Source of the DNA: an uncultured Acetatifactor sp.
Lineage (GTDB): Bacteria > Bacillota > Clostridia > Lachnospirales > Lachnospiraceae
DNA: 62,756 nucleotides
Assembly (NCBI GenBank): GCA_910577035.1
Contig: CAJTKW010000013.1
Location: 18,436-81,191, forward strand
Direction of reading: 5' to 3'
Each line of letters starts with the position of its first letter. Positions within the stretch are counted from its first letter, which is position 1. A model generated the notes under the pieces. The model did not search any database and was not told the origin of the DNA. It saw only the letters and a list, made by a program, of their open reading frames with translations. Positions 36,396 to 44,495 of this stretch are shown one piece after another. The position numbers and the translations under genes are program-made.

Positions 36396-37085
36396 ATGGA
36401 AGTGCAGAAAGCAAAAATACGGGCAGTGATCTTTGATCTGGACGGCACTCTGATTGATACGGAGAAATATTACCGTGTCTGCTGGCCGGCGTCGCTGGCG
36501 GAATTCGGCTATCATATGTCCGATGAGCAGACGCTGTCCCTGCGGAGCCTGGGAAGGCCTTTTGCCCCGGCCAGGCTGAAAGGCTGGTTCGGGGAAGATT
36601 TTGACTATGACAGGGTGCGGCAGAGGCGCAAGGAGCTTTTTGACCAATGTCTGGAAAGGGAAGGGCTTCGGTGCAGGCCGGGAGCCCATGCACTGCTGAA
36701 GCGGCTGCGGCAGGAGGGGTATACCACGGCGGTAGCCACTGCCACGGATCCGGAGCGGACGGATAACTATCTGAAAAGGACAGGGCTGGACGGTTATTTT
36801 GACAAGGTAATCAGTGCTGCCATGGTGGCGGAAGGGAAGCCTTCTCCGGACGTGTACCTCTATGCCTGTGAGGAGCTGGGACTACGGCCGGCGGAGTGTC
36901 TGGCAGTGGAGGACGCCCCCAACGGAGTGCTGTCTGCCTTCCGGGCGGGCTGCAGGGTGGTGATGGTGCCGGACCAGACGGAGGCCGATGAGGAAATCAG
37001 GCAGTATCTGTATGCCGTGGCGGACAGCCTGGAAGAGATATATGGGCTGCTGCAGGCGGATCCTTCCACAAGTATCACTGATTGA
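36396..37085 (+). CDS. HAD-superfamily sugar phosphatase or beta-phosphoglucomutase-like enzyme
   Basis: A 229-residue protein starting at ATG 36396 after GGGGAGG. HAD motif I is VIFDLDGTLIDTE, motif II is in TAVATATDP, motif III is the Lys in AEGKPSPDVYLYA, and motif IV is CLAVEDAPNGVLSA. The helical cap after motif I places it in the phosphatase/phosphoglucomutase subfamily, acting in the cytoplasm on a sugar phosphate. Position between glycosidase genes supports a sugar role; phosphatase and mutase cannot be separated from sequence alone. Confidence 0.88.
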   Translation: MEVQKAKIRAVIFDLDGTLIDTEKYYRVCWPASLAEFGYHMSDEQTLSLRSLGRPFAPARLKGWFGEDFDYDRVRQRRKELFDQCLEREGLRCRPGAHALLKRLRQEGYTTAVATATDPERTDNYLKRTGLDGYFDKVISAAMVAEGKPSPDVYLYACEELGLRPAECLAVEDAPNGVLSAFRAGCRVVMVPDQTEADEEIRQYLYAVADSLEEIYGLLQADPSTSITD

Positions 37086-37150
37086 GCGAGCGGCCCGTAA
37101 AAGGATAGCTTCACTGAAAGCTATAGGAGAACAGACAGGAGGAGAATAAA

Positions 37151-39001
37151 ATGACACATGCTATGAATGAACGCCGGGAGCAGAATGGGCTGCCGGAGAC
37201 GACTTCCCGGGAAAATCCCATGGAGATTACCAATAAAGATTATATGTTTCCTGCATTTTTTAACGGCAGGGTATTGCCCGGCAAGAAGATCCACAGGCTT
37301 CCCGCCATGGGCTGGAACAGCTGGAATGCTTTTGGCTGCGGCAATACGGAGGCGCTGACAAAGGCTATGGCGGACAAGATGGTGGAGCTGGGGTTGAAAG
37401 ATTTGGGATATGAGTACCTGGTATTAGATGACGGCTGTTATTGCTCTGCCAGGGTGGATGGAAAGCTGGCAAACAATGAGGTTAAATTTCCCGGAGGCTT
37501 TCGGGCGCTTGCGGATTATATCCATGGGAAGGGACTTAAATTCGGAATGTACAATGATGTGGGGGTTGCCCTGTGCAGCGGTGACCAGGTGGGAACCTGC
37601 GGTTATGAGGATGTGGATGCAGAATCTTACACGGAATGGGGCGTGGATTTCCTGAAGGTGGACAACTGCTATTACCCTTGGGATAACGCAACCTTTTCTA
37701 ACGGGGCCAACGCCCGTTTTACCTATGCGCCGAATATCAGAAGCATCCGTGTCAGCGGAAACGGCTTCAGCCGGACACTCAATGCCGTGGAGGAGGGTAT
37801 ACTCACGGGAAACGGCGGGGCAAAGAATGTGAGCGGAGATTATGTGACGGGAATCGGCACCATTGACGGAACGAATATAGACGCGTCACCGGGCGGCATG
37901 CGTTCGAGTGAGCTGGAATTTATCGTTGACGTTCCCACCGGGGGGGAATATTTACTTACCGTAAACTATGCTTCGGGGCAGGAGGCAGGCACGGGCGGCT
38001 GGCTGCAGGCTGCCGTGGGGGACAGGGATACGGAGGAGAGATATTTTGACGGTTTGCTGCCGACTACTGCCGGCACTACGGGTTTTACGGATTCTACCGG
38101 GATCAAGGTGATGCTTCAGGCGGGGGAGAATAAAATCCGCCTGATGAACCACAGGCGGCAGGAGAATACGCTGTATTCTTATGCGGTGTTCTACGAGGCG
38201 CTGAACAGGGCTAAGCCCGATCATGATATATTGCTCTCTATCTGCGAATGGGGCAAGACCCAGCCTCAAAACTGGGGCTATAAGATCGGCAGCTCCTGGA
38301 GAATCCTCAATGACATAACCTTTGCCGTAGGAGCGGACGGTAACAGCGGTCATGCAGAGTGGAAGTCAAATAATACCGCCAGCATTACCTCCCAGTACAA
38401 CAAGGCGGTGATTATGGATGAGTATGCCGGGCCGGACAGGGGCTGGAATGACCCGGATATGCTTGTGATCGGCATGGACGGCATCACCCGGACAATGAGC
38501 AGGACCCATATGTCCATGTGGTGTATGATGAACGCCCCGTTGATGCTGGGCCTGGATTTACGGCGGGTGACATCAGGAGACGAGATCCATCAGATCATAG
38601 CCAATGCCGACGTGATCGGGCTGAACCAGGATCCGCTGGCGGTACAGGCAAAGCGGATCTACTGCTCCAAGGAGGCGGAACACCCGGACACGGCCTATAT
38701 TACAGATAACACCCGTGTGGATATTCTCGCCAAGCCCCTTGCAGACGGCAGTATTGCGCTCTGCTTCCTTAATCTTGACACGGAGGCGGCAGACGGGAAA
38801 TATACAGTTACGGTTGACAGGATCCTGGAGTATATCGGGTCAAAAATGGTAAACCGGGACGATTTCCGCAATGCCAAAAGCTATCTCGTAAAGGATTTGT
38901 GGACCAAGGAAATATCCGTCGCCACGGACGGGGAATTCACGGCGGAGAATCTGGAGGGGTGCGGCAGCGTGACGGTAAGGATTACACCGGAGAGAAAGTA
39001 A
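37151..39001 (+). CDS. Glycoside hydrolase family 27 (alpha-galactosidase type) with an inserted beta domain
   Basis: A 616-residue protein preceded by AGGAGG. It has no signal peptide. The barrel starts PAMGWNSWNAFGCG (~52), has YLVLDDGCY, and the nucleophile Asp171 in FLKVDNCYY. The acid/base is predicted as Asp388 in SSWRILNDI. GWNDPDMLVIG is a conserved GH27 element. Between these, residues ~193-353 are an inserted beta-sandwich similar to CBM6/35 modules (SELEFIVDVPTGGEYLLTV, then KVMLQAGENKIRL). The barrel resumes at ILLSICEWG. The enzyme should remove terminal alpha-galactose or beta-arabinopyranose in the cytoplasm. A small hairpin (37106-37125) precedes the ribosome binding site. Confidence 0.88.
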   Translation: MTHAMNERREQNGLPETTSRENPMEITNKDYMFPAFFNGRVLPGKKIHRLPAMGWNSWNAFGCGNTEALTKAMADKMVELGLKDLGYEYLVLDDGCYCSARVDGKLANNEVKFPGGFRALADYIHGKGLKFGMYNDVGVALCSGDQVGTCGYEDVDAESYTEWGVDFLKVDNCYYPWDNATFSNGANARFTYAPNIRSIRVSGNGFSRTLNAVEEGILTGNGGAKNVSGDYVTGIGTIDGTNIDASPGGMRSSELEFIVDVPTGGEYLLTVNYASGQEAGTGGWLQAAVGDRDTEERYFDGLLPTTAGTTGFTDSTGIKVMLQAGENKIRLMNHRRQENTLYSYAVFYEALNRAKPDHDILLSICEWGKTQPQNWGYKIGSSWRILNDITFAVGADGNSGHAEWKSNNTASITSQYNKAVIMDEYAGPDRGWNDPDMLVIGMDGITRTMSRTHMSMWCMMNAPLMLGLDLRRVTSGDEIHQIIANADVIGLNQDPLAVQAKRIYCSKEAEHPDTAYITDNTRVDILAKPLADGSIALCFLNLDTEAADGKYTVTVDRILEYIGSKMVNRDDFRNAKSYLVKDLWTKEISVATDGEFTAENLEGCGSVTVRITPERK

Positions 39002-39065
39002 CGGAGAGGAGCGATGAAGAAACACAATAGAGGGAAACAATGGCAATGATGAATTATCAATATGC

Positions 39066-39094
39066 TTTACAAAACAAGTAAAGTGACATATAAT
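39066..39094 (+). promoter_or_regulatory. Strong promoter before the Cys-rich secreted peptide gene
   Basis: TTTACA (39066-39071), exactly 17 bases, then a perfect TATAAT (39089-39094), 48 bases upstream of the ATG at 39143. It is among the best -10 matches in the window. Confidence 0.65.
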
Positions 39095-39142
39095 ATATTT
39101 GGCATAAGGAGTCAAAATACTATATTTCAGGAGGTAGTCGGT

Positions 39143-39469
39143 ATGAAAAAGGGACTTGGCATTCTTTTGACTATGCTGTGTTTGGTTTTTCTTTTCGGTA
39201 ATTCATCCGCGCAGGCGGCAACAAGAGATGTAGGAGATAAGTACTGCGGAGTATGCAAAGCGAAACTTGTTGAACATTCGGAGCCGCTGGGTACATGGAC
39301 CACTTCTCATACGTTTACGAAGAATTTTTCGGATGGACAGCGAACCTATACCTGTAGAGTGTTCTGCAGGGTTGACAGGGTACATCATATGTGCCCCAGC
39401 GGCCACAGATCTTGGTATGAGGACGTTGAAACGCACGTACATACAGAACCAGAGTGCACTTATTATTAA
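39143..39469 (+). CDS. Small secreted Cys/His-rich protein, family unknown
   Basis: A 108-residue protein from ATG 39143 with AGGAGG eight bases upstream. The signal peptide (residues ~1-26, ending AQA-AT) is clear. The mature ~82 residues contain six cysteines (CGVC, a CRVFC pair, HMC and a final PEC) and many histidines, consistent with disulfides or a zinc site outside the cell. It has its own promoter and lies between the GH27 gene and the large lipoprotein gene. I do not recognise it; possible roles include a surface or toxin-like peptide. The gap after it (39470-39591) has two imperfect hairpins. Confidence 0.7.
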   Translation: MKKGLGILLTMLCLVFLFGNSSAQAATRDVGDKYCGVCKAKLVEHSEPLGTWTTSHTFTKNFSDGQRTYTCRVFCRVDRVHHMCPSGHRSWYEDVETHVHTEPECTYY

Positions 39470-39591
39470 TCAGTTGCTGCACATCTGCCAGATCCTATAT
39501 CTGGATGCGCAGCGGTAAGAGGGCTCCTTATGCCTTTTTACCTTAAGCTTAACGTTATATCAACAGTTTTTCGCAGTGAGGGTGCACATAG

Positions 39592-41907
39592 ATGAAAGTA
39601 AAAAGCATTTTGATTTGTTTAGTATGTTTGCTGCTGCTGTCGGGCTGCGGTAAAGGGGACGGGGGACCGGAGCCCACGGAAGCTGATTTGGATACGGCGC
39701 AGTGGAAAAAAGATGGATTTGCCCTTTCTGGCAAGGTGGAAGACAAGCAGGCTTTTTGGGTGGAAGAGCAGGTGGCATGGCCAGGGAATGATTTGCCATA
39801 TGATTATCATAAAGAAGGTATAATCGAGTCCTGGCGGAGCATTTCACGGGGCGGCTGCGCATACAGATTATACGCGGTAAAGGAATCGAGAGCCTCCCTT
39901 ACCCCTGCCAGGGTGCTGCTGGACATATATGATACCGACGCCATGGAGCGGAGCGTGAAGGAGTATCCGCTGGAAGAATTGTGGATAGATGATGAGAGCG
40001 GGTATATCGAAGAGTTTGATGTTCTGGGAGACGGCTCGTATGCCATGAATCTGATTGGCTACAGCAGAGAGGGGGAGTCGTATCGGCTTTTATCCAGTAA
40101 AATAAAGTATTTCGGGGATAAGTCGAAGGATGGGACGGCTGACGTAATGCCGGTATATTTGGATAAGGGAATCGTCCAGGAGCTGCGGGAAAGCCTTTTT
40201 TTCAGAGCGGAATTCTTTTGCGATGGGGATGGGAACAGTTATATCCGCCGGGATAACCTGGAGGCGCTGTATGTCCTGAACACCGATGGGGAGCTTATCC
40301 ATGAATACGAATTTGGAGAAGGGGAACAGCTGGGGACCCCCATTATGGCGGAGGATGGGACACTGATTTTCCCCTTGCGGAAAGATCAGGGCACAAGTCT
40401 CTGCTGGTTTGATTTGGAGGCCGGTGAATGCAGGGTTCTGGCGGAAATGGAGCATGAATGGGTGGAACGCCTGTATGCTATGCAGGGACAGTATCTGTTT
40501 TATGAAGGACCTTTGGGATTGATCCGATGGGATGTGGCAACGGGGGCAAGACAGTTAGTATTGGATTATACGATAAACGGAATCGAGCTCCAGGGGCAAT
40601 ACCGGGAGACCATGCTGCTTACGCGTCAGGGAAAGCCGCCGGTACTGAGGGTTTATGAGCCTGCGGGAAGGGAAGACCGTCTTTTGGTGCTGACGGAGAC
40701 GCCTGTAAAGCCTGCGGGGTCATTGCGCGTCGTTTCCCTGGGACGTGTTCCCGAGCGGGTGAAGGCAGGCGCCGCCCTGGCCGGCAGCCGAATGGGCTGT
40801 ACCTGTTCTATCGAAAAGCCTGACGCTGGTCATGAGAAGGAATTCCGTGACAGGATTCTGGCCCAGATGGTATCCGGGGAGGGACCCGATATCCTCTATG
40901 TATCCAGGGCGGACGCCAGGCTGCTGCAGGAAAAAGGCCTCCTGGCGGATCTGGAACAAATCGTGCCGGAGGAGGCTTTAAGCCGGATGATCCCCGGAGC
41001 CGTCGAGCTTGGGAAAGTAGACGGCGTCATGACAGGCATTCCTTCGGGAGTGGCTGCCAGAAGCCTGCTGGTGGACAGAGGGGTCTATGAAGGCGATACC
41101 TGGACGCTGGAGGAATTGCTGGACCTTATGTTTACCGGGCGTTTGGAAGGCAGAATCCTGATGAACAACAGAACCTCTTATTATTACCCTCTGGCCGTGG
41201 TGCGGACATTGGTGGATTATTCTCTTGAAGATTCCTTTTTGATTGATTGGGAAGCAATGGAATGCCACTTTGAAGACGAGAGATTCGTGCGCTTCCTGGA
41301 GTGTGCCGCCCAATATGGGGACGGGAGCCGGAATGGGCAGGCGGGAGAAGGGAAAGCGCCGGCCGGACGTCTCGTGGAAGCAAGCATTTGGTCATTGCGA
41401 TTTCTTGGAGAGTATCAGGGGAGCAGGAATCTGGGCGACAGCCATTATATAGGTTTTCCTACCAGAAAAGGCTCGGGCAGTTACCTGGACACGGACGGCC
41501 TCCTGGTTGTAAGGAAGGATCCTGAGAATCCCGACGCGGTATCGAAATTCTTTGAGATTTATTTGGGAGACAAAGTGCAGATAGATACCGTGGATTATGC
41601 GTCAACCTGCGACCTGCCTGTCGTCTATATCCCCACGGATCAGATCCGTTTCGATGAAGAAAGGGAGAACGCCTGGTTCAGGGAAATGCAGGTGACTGTT
41701 TTCCAGGACGGGACGACATCTTTGGAGGAAGCAAACGAATTCCTCAGCCGGTGTACGGCGGCTCCTGAATCGTATCCTTTCCTGGAGGAAATTATCTATG
41801 AGGAATTGTCTCATTATTTTGAGGAGGACGACAGGACGGCCCAGGATACGGCCGAGGTGATAGATAACCGAATTCAACTGTATCTGGACGAAAACAACGG
41901 AATTTAG
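39592..41907 (+). CDS. Lipoprotein: propeller-like N-terminal half fused to a solute-binding domain
   Basis: A 771-residue lipoprotein with lipobox LSGC. Residues ~40-350 are beta-rich with repeated strand patterns (IYDTDAMERSVKEYPLEELW, LEALYVLNTDGELIHEYEF, TSLCWFDLEAGECRVLAEM), resembling a beta-propeller. From ~365 a family-1 solute-binding fold follows (LRVVSLGRVPERVKAGAALA, then GEGPDILYVSRADARLLQEKG, VMTGIPSGVAARSLLVDRGVY, and late DGLLVVRKDPENPDAVSKFFEIYLG). No permease gene is adjacent. It may be an extra binding subunit for the importers upstream or a sensor that couples binding to another surface protein. Confidence 0.75.
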   Translation: MKVKSILICLVCLLLLSGCGKGDGGPEPTEADLDTAQWKKDGFALSGKVEDKQAFWVEEQVAWPGNDLPYDYHKEGIIESWRSISRGGCAYRLYAVKESRASLTPARVLLDIYDTDAMERSVKEYPLEELWIDDESGYIEEFDVLGDGSYAMNLIGYSREGESYRLLSSKIKYFGDKSKDGTADVMPVYLDKGIVQELRESLFFRAEFFCDGDGNSYIRRDNLEALYVLNTDGELIHEYEFGEGEQLGTPIMAEDGTLIFPLRKDQGTSLCWFDLEAGECRVLAEMEHEWVERLYAMQGQYLFYEGPLGLIRWDVATGARQLVLDYTINGIELQGQYRETMLLTRQGKPPVLRVYEPAGREDRLLVLTETPVKPAGSLRVVSLGRVPERVKAGAALAGSRMGCTCSIEKPDAGHEKEFRDRILAQMVSGEGPDILYVSRADARLLQEKGLLADLEQIVPEEALSRMIPGAVELGKVDGVMTGIPSGVAARSLLVDRGVYEGDTWTLEELLDLMFTGRLEGRILMNNRTSYYYPLAVVRTLVDYSLEDSFLIDWEAMECHFEDERFVRFLECAAQYGDGSRNGQAGEGKAPAGRLVEASIWSLRFLGEYQGSRNLGDSHYIGFPTRKGSGSYLDTDGLLVVRKDPENPDAVSKFFEIYLGDKVQIDTVDYASTCDLPVVYIPTDQIRFDEERENAWFREMQVTVFQDGTTSLEEANEFLSRCTAAPESYPFLEEIIYEELSHYFEEDDRTAQDTAEVIDNRIQLYLDENNGI

Positions 41908-41930
41908 GGGAATCTTTCGAGACCCCAGGG

Positions 41931-41995
41931 CGGCAGGGAATCTTGCATTTTCCCGAGTAGCGTGGTATCATACTCGTGAACGCATTTCCCTGCCG
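41931..41995 (+). promoter_or_regulatory. Promoter of ptb inside a long inverted repeat
   Basis: TTGCAT (41943-41948), 17 bases, TATCAT (41966-41971). These lie inside a 10-base inverted repeat CGGCAGGGAA (41931-41940) / TTCCCTGCCG (41986-41995) followed by GTTTTAT, with a second nested stem CGAGTA/TACTCG (41954-41976). The outer stem with its T-run may also terminate the preceding lipoprotein gene. The rest of the 243-base gap is a ptb leader of about 170 bases with short GC-rich hairpins. Confidence 0.5.
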
Positions 41996-42150
41996 GTTTT
42001 ATACTGCGGCGAGGGACATTCGCTTATTATGCGGCATTGCCTTGGCAAAAAAGGAATGGACACGTCCGCCGCGGACCTGTACGCGGCGCCGGAATGCAGG
42101 CTTATGCCGTGAAAAAGAGAGAGCCGGAAGGCGGAAAGGAATCAGGACAA

Positions 42151-43068
42151 ATGAGACAAGGATTTGACGATGTGATTTCAAAGGTAAAGGGTTTTTCCAT
42201 GAAGAGGATTGCGGTGGCGGCCGCCCAGGACTCTGCTGTGCTGGAGGCGGTGCAGGAGGCAAAGCGCCAGGGGATCGCGGATGCGGTTTTGGTGGGGGAT
42301 GAGGCGAAGATCAGGGAAATAGCCATATCCATGGATATGGACCTGGCGGATTATGAGATTATCGATGAGCCGGATATGGTGCAGGCGGCGTTAAAGGCGG
42401 TGAAGCTTGCCCATGAAGGCAGGGTAGATATGTATATGAAGGGGCTGGTGGATACCAAGAATTTCTTAAAGAGCGTACTGGACAAGGAAGTGGGGCTGCG
42501 GACCGGCGGACCTCTTTCCCATGTGTGCGTGTTTGACGTTCCCTGTATTGACAGGCTTCTTTTCCTCACGGATGTGGCGTTTATCACCTATCCTACGCTG
42601 GAGGACAAGGTTCATATTATCAATAATACGGTTCCCGTCTGCAGGGCCTGCGGCGTGGAAACTCCCAAGATTGCGCCTCTGGCTGCGGTGGAGGTGGTAA
42701 ATCCCAAGATGGAGACCACTGTGGAAGCGGCGGAGCTGACGAAAATGTGCGAGGAAGGCAAGATTACCGGATGTATCGTGGACGGACCTCTTTCCCTGGA
42801 TCTGGCCATCGACGCGGAGGCGGCAAAGCACAAGGGCGCTACGGACAGAAAGATTCAAGGAGACGCAGATGTGCTGCTGTTCCCGGACATTCATGCGGGC
42901 AACCTGGTATACAAGGCGATTGTACATATGGTGCCGGGGGTAAAGAACGGGTGTATTTTAACCGGAACCAAGGTTCCCGTGATTCTGACCAGCCGTTCCG
43001 ACACCTTTGAGACCAAGGTGAATTCCATTGCCCTGGCGGCAGTGGTGGCTGAGGAGCTGAAAAAATAG
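42151..43068 (+). CDS. ptb: Phosphate butyryltransferase
   Basis: The start is set at ATG 42151 (MRQGFDDV), giving 305 residues, the normal length; longer upstream extensions are not homologous. The sequence shows AVAAAQDSAVLEAV, then HEGRVDMYMKGLVDTKNFLKSVL, LTDVAFITYPTLEDK, and IVDGPLSLDLAIDAEAAKHKG, typical of the phosphate acetyl/butyryltransferase family. It converts butyryl-CoA to butyryl phosphate. Butyrate kinase lies downstream, so the pair makes butyrate and ATP from the product of the 6.6-12.8 kb operon. Confidence 0.93.
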   Translation: MRQGFDDVISKVKGFSMKRIAVAAAQDSAVLEAVQEAKRQGIADAVLVGDEAKIREIAISMDMDLADYEIIDEPDMVQAALKAVKLAHEGRVDMYMKGLVDTKNFLKSVLDKEVGLRTGGPLSHVCVFDVPCIDRLLFLTDVAFITYPTLEDKVHIINNTVPVCRACGVETPKIAPLAAVEVVNPKMETTVEAAELTKMCEEGKITGCIVDGPLSLDLAIDAEAAKHKGATDRKIQGDADVLLFPDIHAGNLVYKAIVHMVPGVKNGCILTGTKVPVILTSRSDTFETKVNSIALAAVVAEELKK

Positions 43069-43078
43069 GAGGATTTAC

Positions 43079-43231
43079 ATGCTTGATTTCGTGATAGAAG
43101 TTTTTCTGGAGGTCATGGGCGGCGTGCTGGAATATATTTTGGACGGCATATCTGCAAGGTCGGCGTCAAAGCGGCGGGCCAGGCGGGAAAAGAGGCAGAA
43201 AGCGAAACTGAAAAGCAGCGGAATCGAATAA
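43079..43231 (+). CDS. 50-codon ORF between ptb and buk
   Basis: An ATG at 43079 follows AGGAGG with seven-base spacing and opens 50 codons: MLDFVIEVFLEVMGGVLEYI, then a hydrophobic/acidic helix and a strongly basic tail (KRRARREKRQKAKLK). The shape is an amphipathic or membrane-touching helix with a positive end. The ribosome binding site and position 10 bases after ptb support translation. The family is unknown. Confidence 0.55.
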   Translation: MLDFVIEVFLEVMGGVLEYILDGISARSASKRRARREKRQKAKLKSSGIE

Positions 43232-43281
43232 CGGTGAAGTAAAAGACAGTAAAGTAAAGACAGTAAAGGAAAACAATGAGA

Positions 43282-43357
43282 CAAAAGCAGTAAAACAAAA
43301 GCAGTAAAACAAAAGTAGTAAAACAAAAGCAGTAAAACAAAAGCAGTAAAACAAAAG
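43282..43357. repeat. Tandem repeat, 14-base unit, about 5.4 copies
   Basis: The unit CAAAAGCAGTAAAA occurs five times head to tail (43282-43351; the third copy has T for C), then a partial copy. Flanking sequence (43235-43281 and 43358-43400) contains diverged CAGTAAAG and GCAGTGAAA variants. It lies in the leader of buk. It is AG-rich on the plus strand and too short and spacer-free to be a CRISPR. Confidence 0.9.
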
Positions 43358-43423
43358 TGAAGCAAAAAAGCAGTGAAATAAAGATTGTGAAACAGCGAAA
43401 CAGATTAACAGGAGGGAAATAAT

Positions 43424-44491
43424 ATGTCCATAAAGAGTTTGATTATCAATCCCGGCTCCACTTCCACCAAGATTGGTGTATTTGAGGATGAGAATCTTTT
43501 GTTTGAGGAGACCTTAAGGCATTCTACCGAGGAGATCTCCCGGTATGAGACAATTTTTGACCAGAAGGATTTCAGAAAGCAGATTATCACGGATCTTCTG
43601 GCTTCTAAGAATTTTGACCTGAAGTCCCTGAATGTGGTGGTGGGCCGGGGCGGTATGTTAAAGCCCATCCCCGGGGGTACCTATGCCGTTACGGACGATC
43701 TTCTGGCGGATCTGCGGGTAGGGGTGCAGGGGCAGCATGCTTCCAACCTGGGAGGCATTCTGGCAAGGGAGATCGGGGATTCCATCGGTGTGCCCGCTTA
43801 CATCGTTGACCCTGTGGTGGTGGATGAGTTGATGCCCATAGCAAGATATTCCGGCATGCCAGAGGTTCCCAGGGGCAGCATTTTCCATGCGCTGAACCAG
43901 AAGGCGGTGGCAAAGAGATATGCGAAGGAAATCGGCAAAGCTTATGAATCTTTAAGGCTGATTGTGGTGCATATGGGCGGCGGCGTATCTGTCGGTGCTC
44001 ACGAGGGCGGCCGGGTGGTGGATGTGTTCAGCGCCTTTGACGGGGATGGTGCGTTCTCTCCGGAACGTGCGGGAGGCGTGCCCTGCGGTGCCCTGGTTAA
44101 GCTTTGCTATTCCGGAAAGTATACCGAGAAGGAGATCTACGGTAAGCTCATCGGGAAGGGAGGCTTTAACGCTTACCTGGGCACCAACGATATGCGGGAT
44201 GTGACAAAGCGCGCCAATGAGGGAGACGAGAAGGCGGCGGAGGCCAAGCAGGCATTCCTGCTCCAGGTGGCAAAGGACATCGGTGCCATGGCCTGTGTGC
44301 TGAGCGGGAAAGTGGATCAGATAATTCTTACCGGCGGCATTGCCTACGGGCAGGATGTGTGTGACGTGCTGAAGGAGAGGGCGGGCTGGATTGCTCCTGT
44401 TACGGTATATGCAGGAGAGGATGAGCTGCTGGCCCTTGCCCAGGGGGCATTGCGTGTTATGAGCGGTGAAGAGAAGGCGATGGAGTATTAA
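43424..44491 (+). CDS. buk: Butyrate kinase
   Basis: A 355-residue ASKHA-fold kinase; the start follows GGAGGG. Motifs: LIINPGSTSTKIGVFED (phosphate-1), ARYSGMPEVPRGSIFHALNQKAVAKRYA, IVVHMGGGVSVGAHEGGRVVDV (phosphate-2), and IILTGGIAYGQ (adenosine). It forms butyrate and ATP from butyryl phosphate. It sits in a unit with ptb and is separated from it by the small ORF and the tandem repeat. The next gene starts within a few bases. Confidence 0.95.
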   Translation: MSIKSLIINPGSTSTKIGVFEDENLLFEETLRHSTEEISRYETIFDQKDFRKQIITDLLASKNFDLKSLNVVVGRGGMLKPIPGGTYAVTDDLLADLRVGVQGQHASNLGGILAREIGDSIGVPAYIVDPVVVDELMPIARYSGMPEVPRGSIFHALNQKAVAKRYAKEIGKAYESLRLIVVHMGGGVSVGAHEGGRVVDVFSAFDGDGAFSPERAGGVPCGALVKLCYSGKYTEKEIYGKLIGKGGFNAYLGTNDMRDVTKRANEGDEKAAEAKQAFLLQVAKDIGAMACVLSGKVDQIILTGGIAYGQDVCDVLKERAGWIAPVTVYAGEDELLALAQGALRVMSGEEKAMEY

Positions 44492-44495
44492 GTCA

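Noticed and set aside
35187..36689. A 500-codon open frame on the minus strand opposite the GH43 and HAD genes
   Set aside because: It spans two real plus-strand genes and has no recognisable domain; high GC makes stop codons rare in this frame.
43282..43357. CRISPR-like array or iteron origin
   Set aside because: The 14-base units are contiguous, AT-rich and without spacers, and no replication gene is near.
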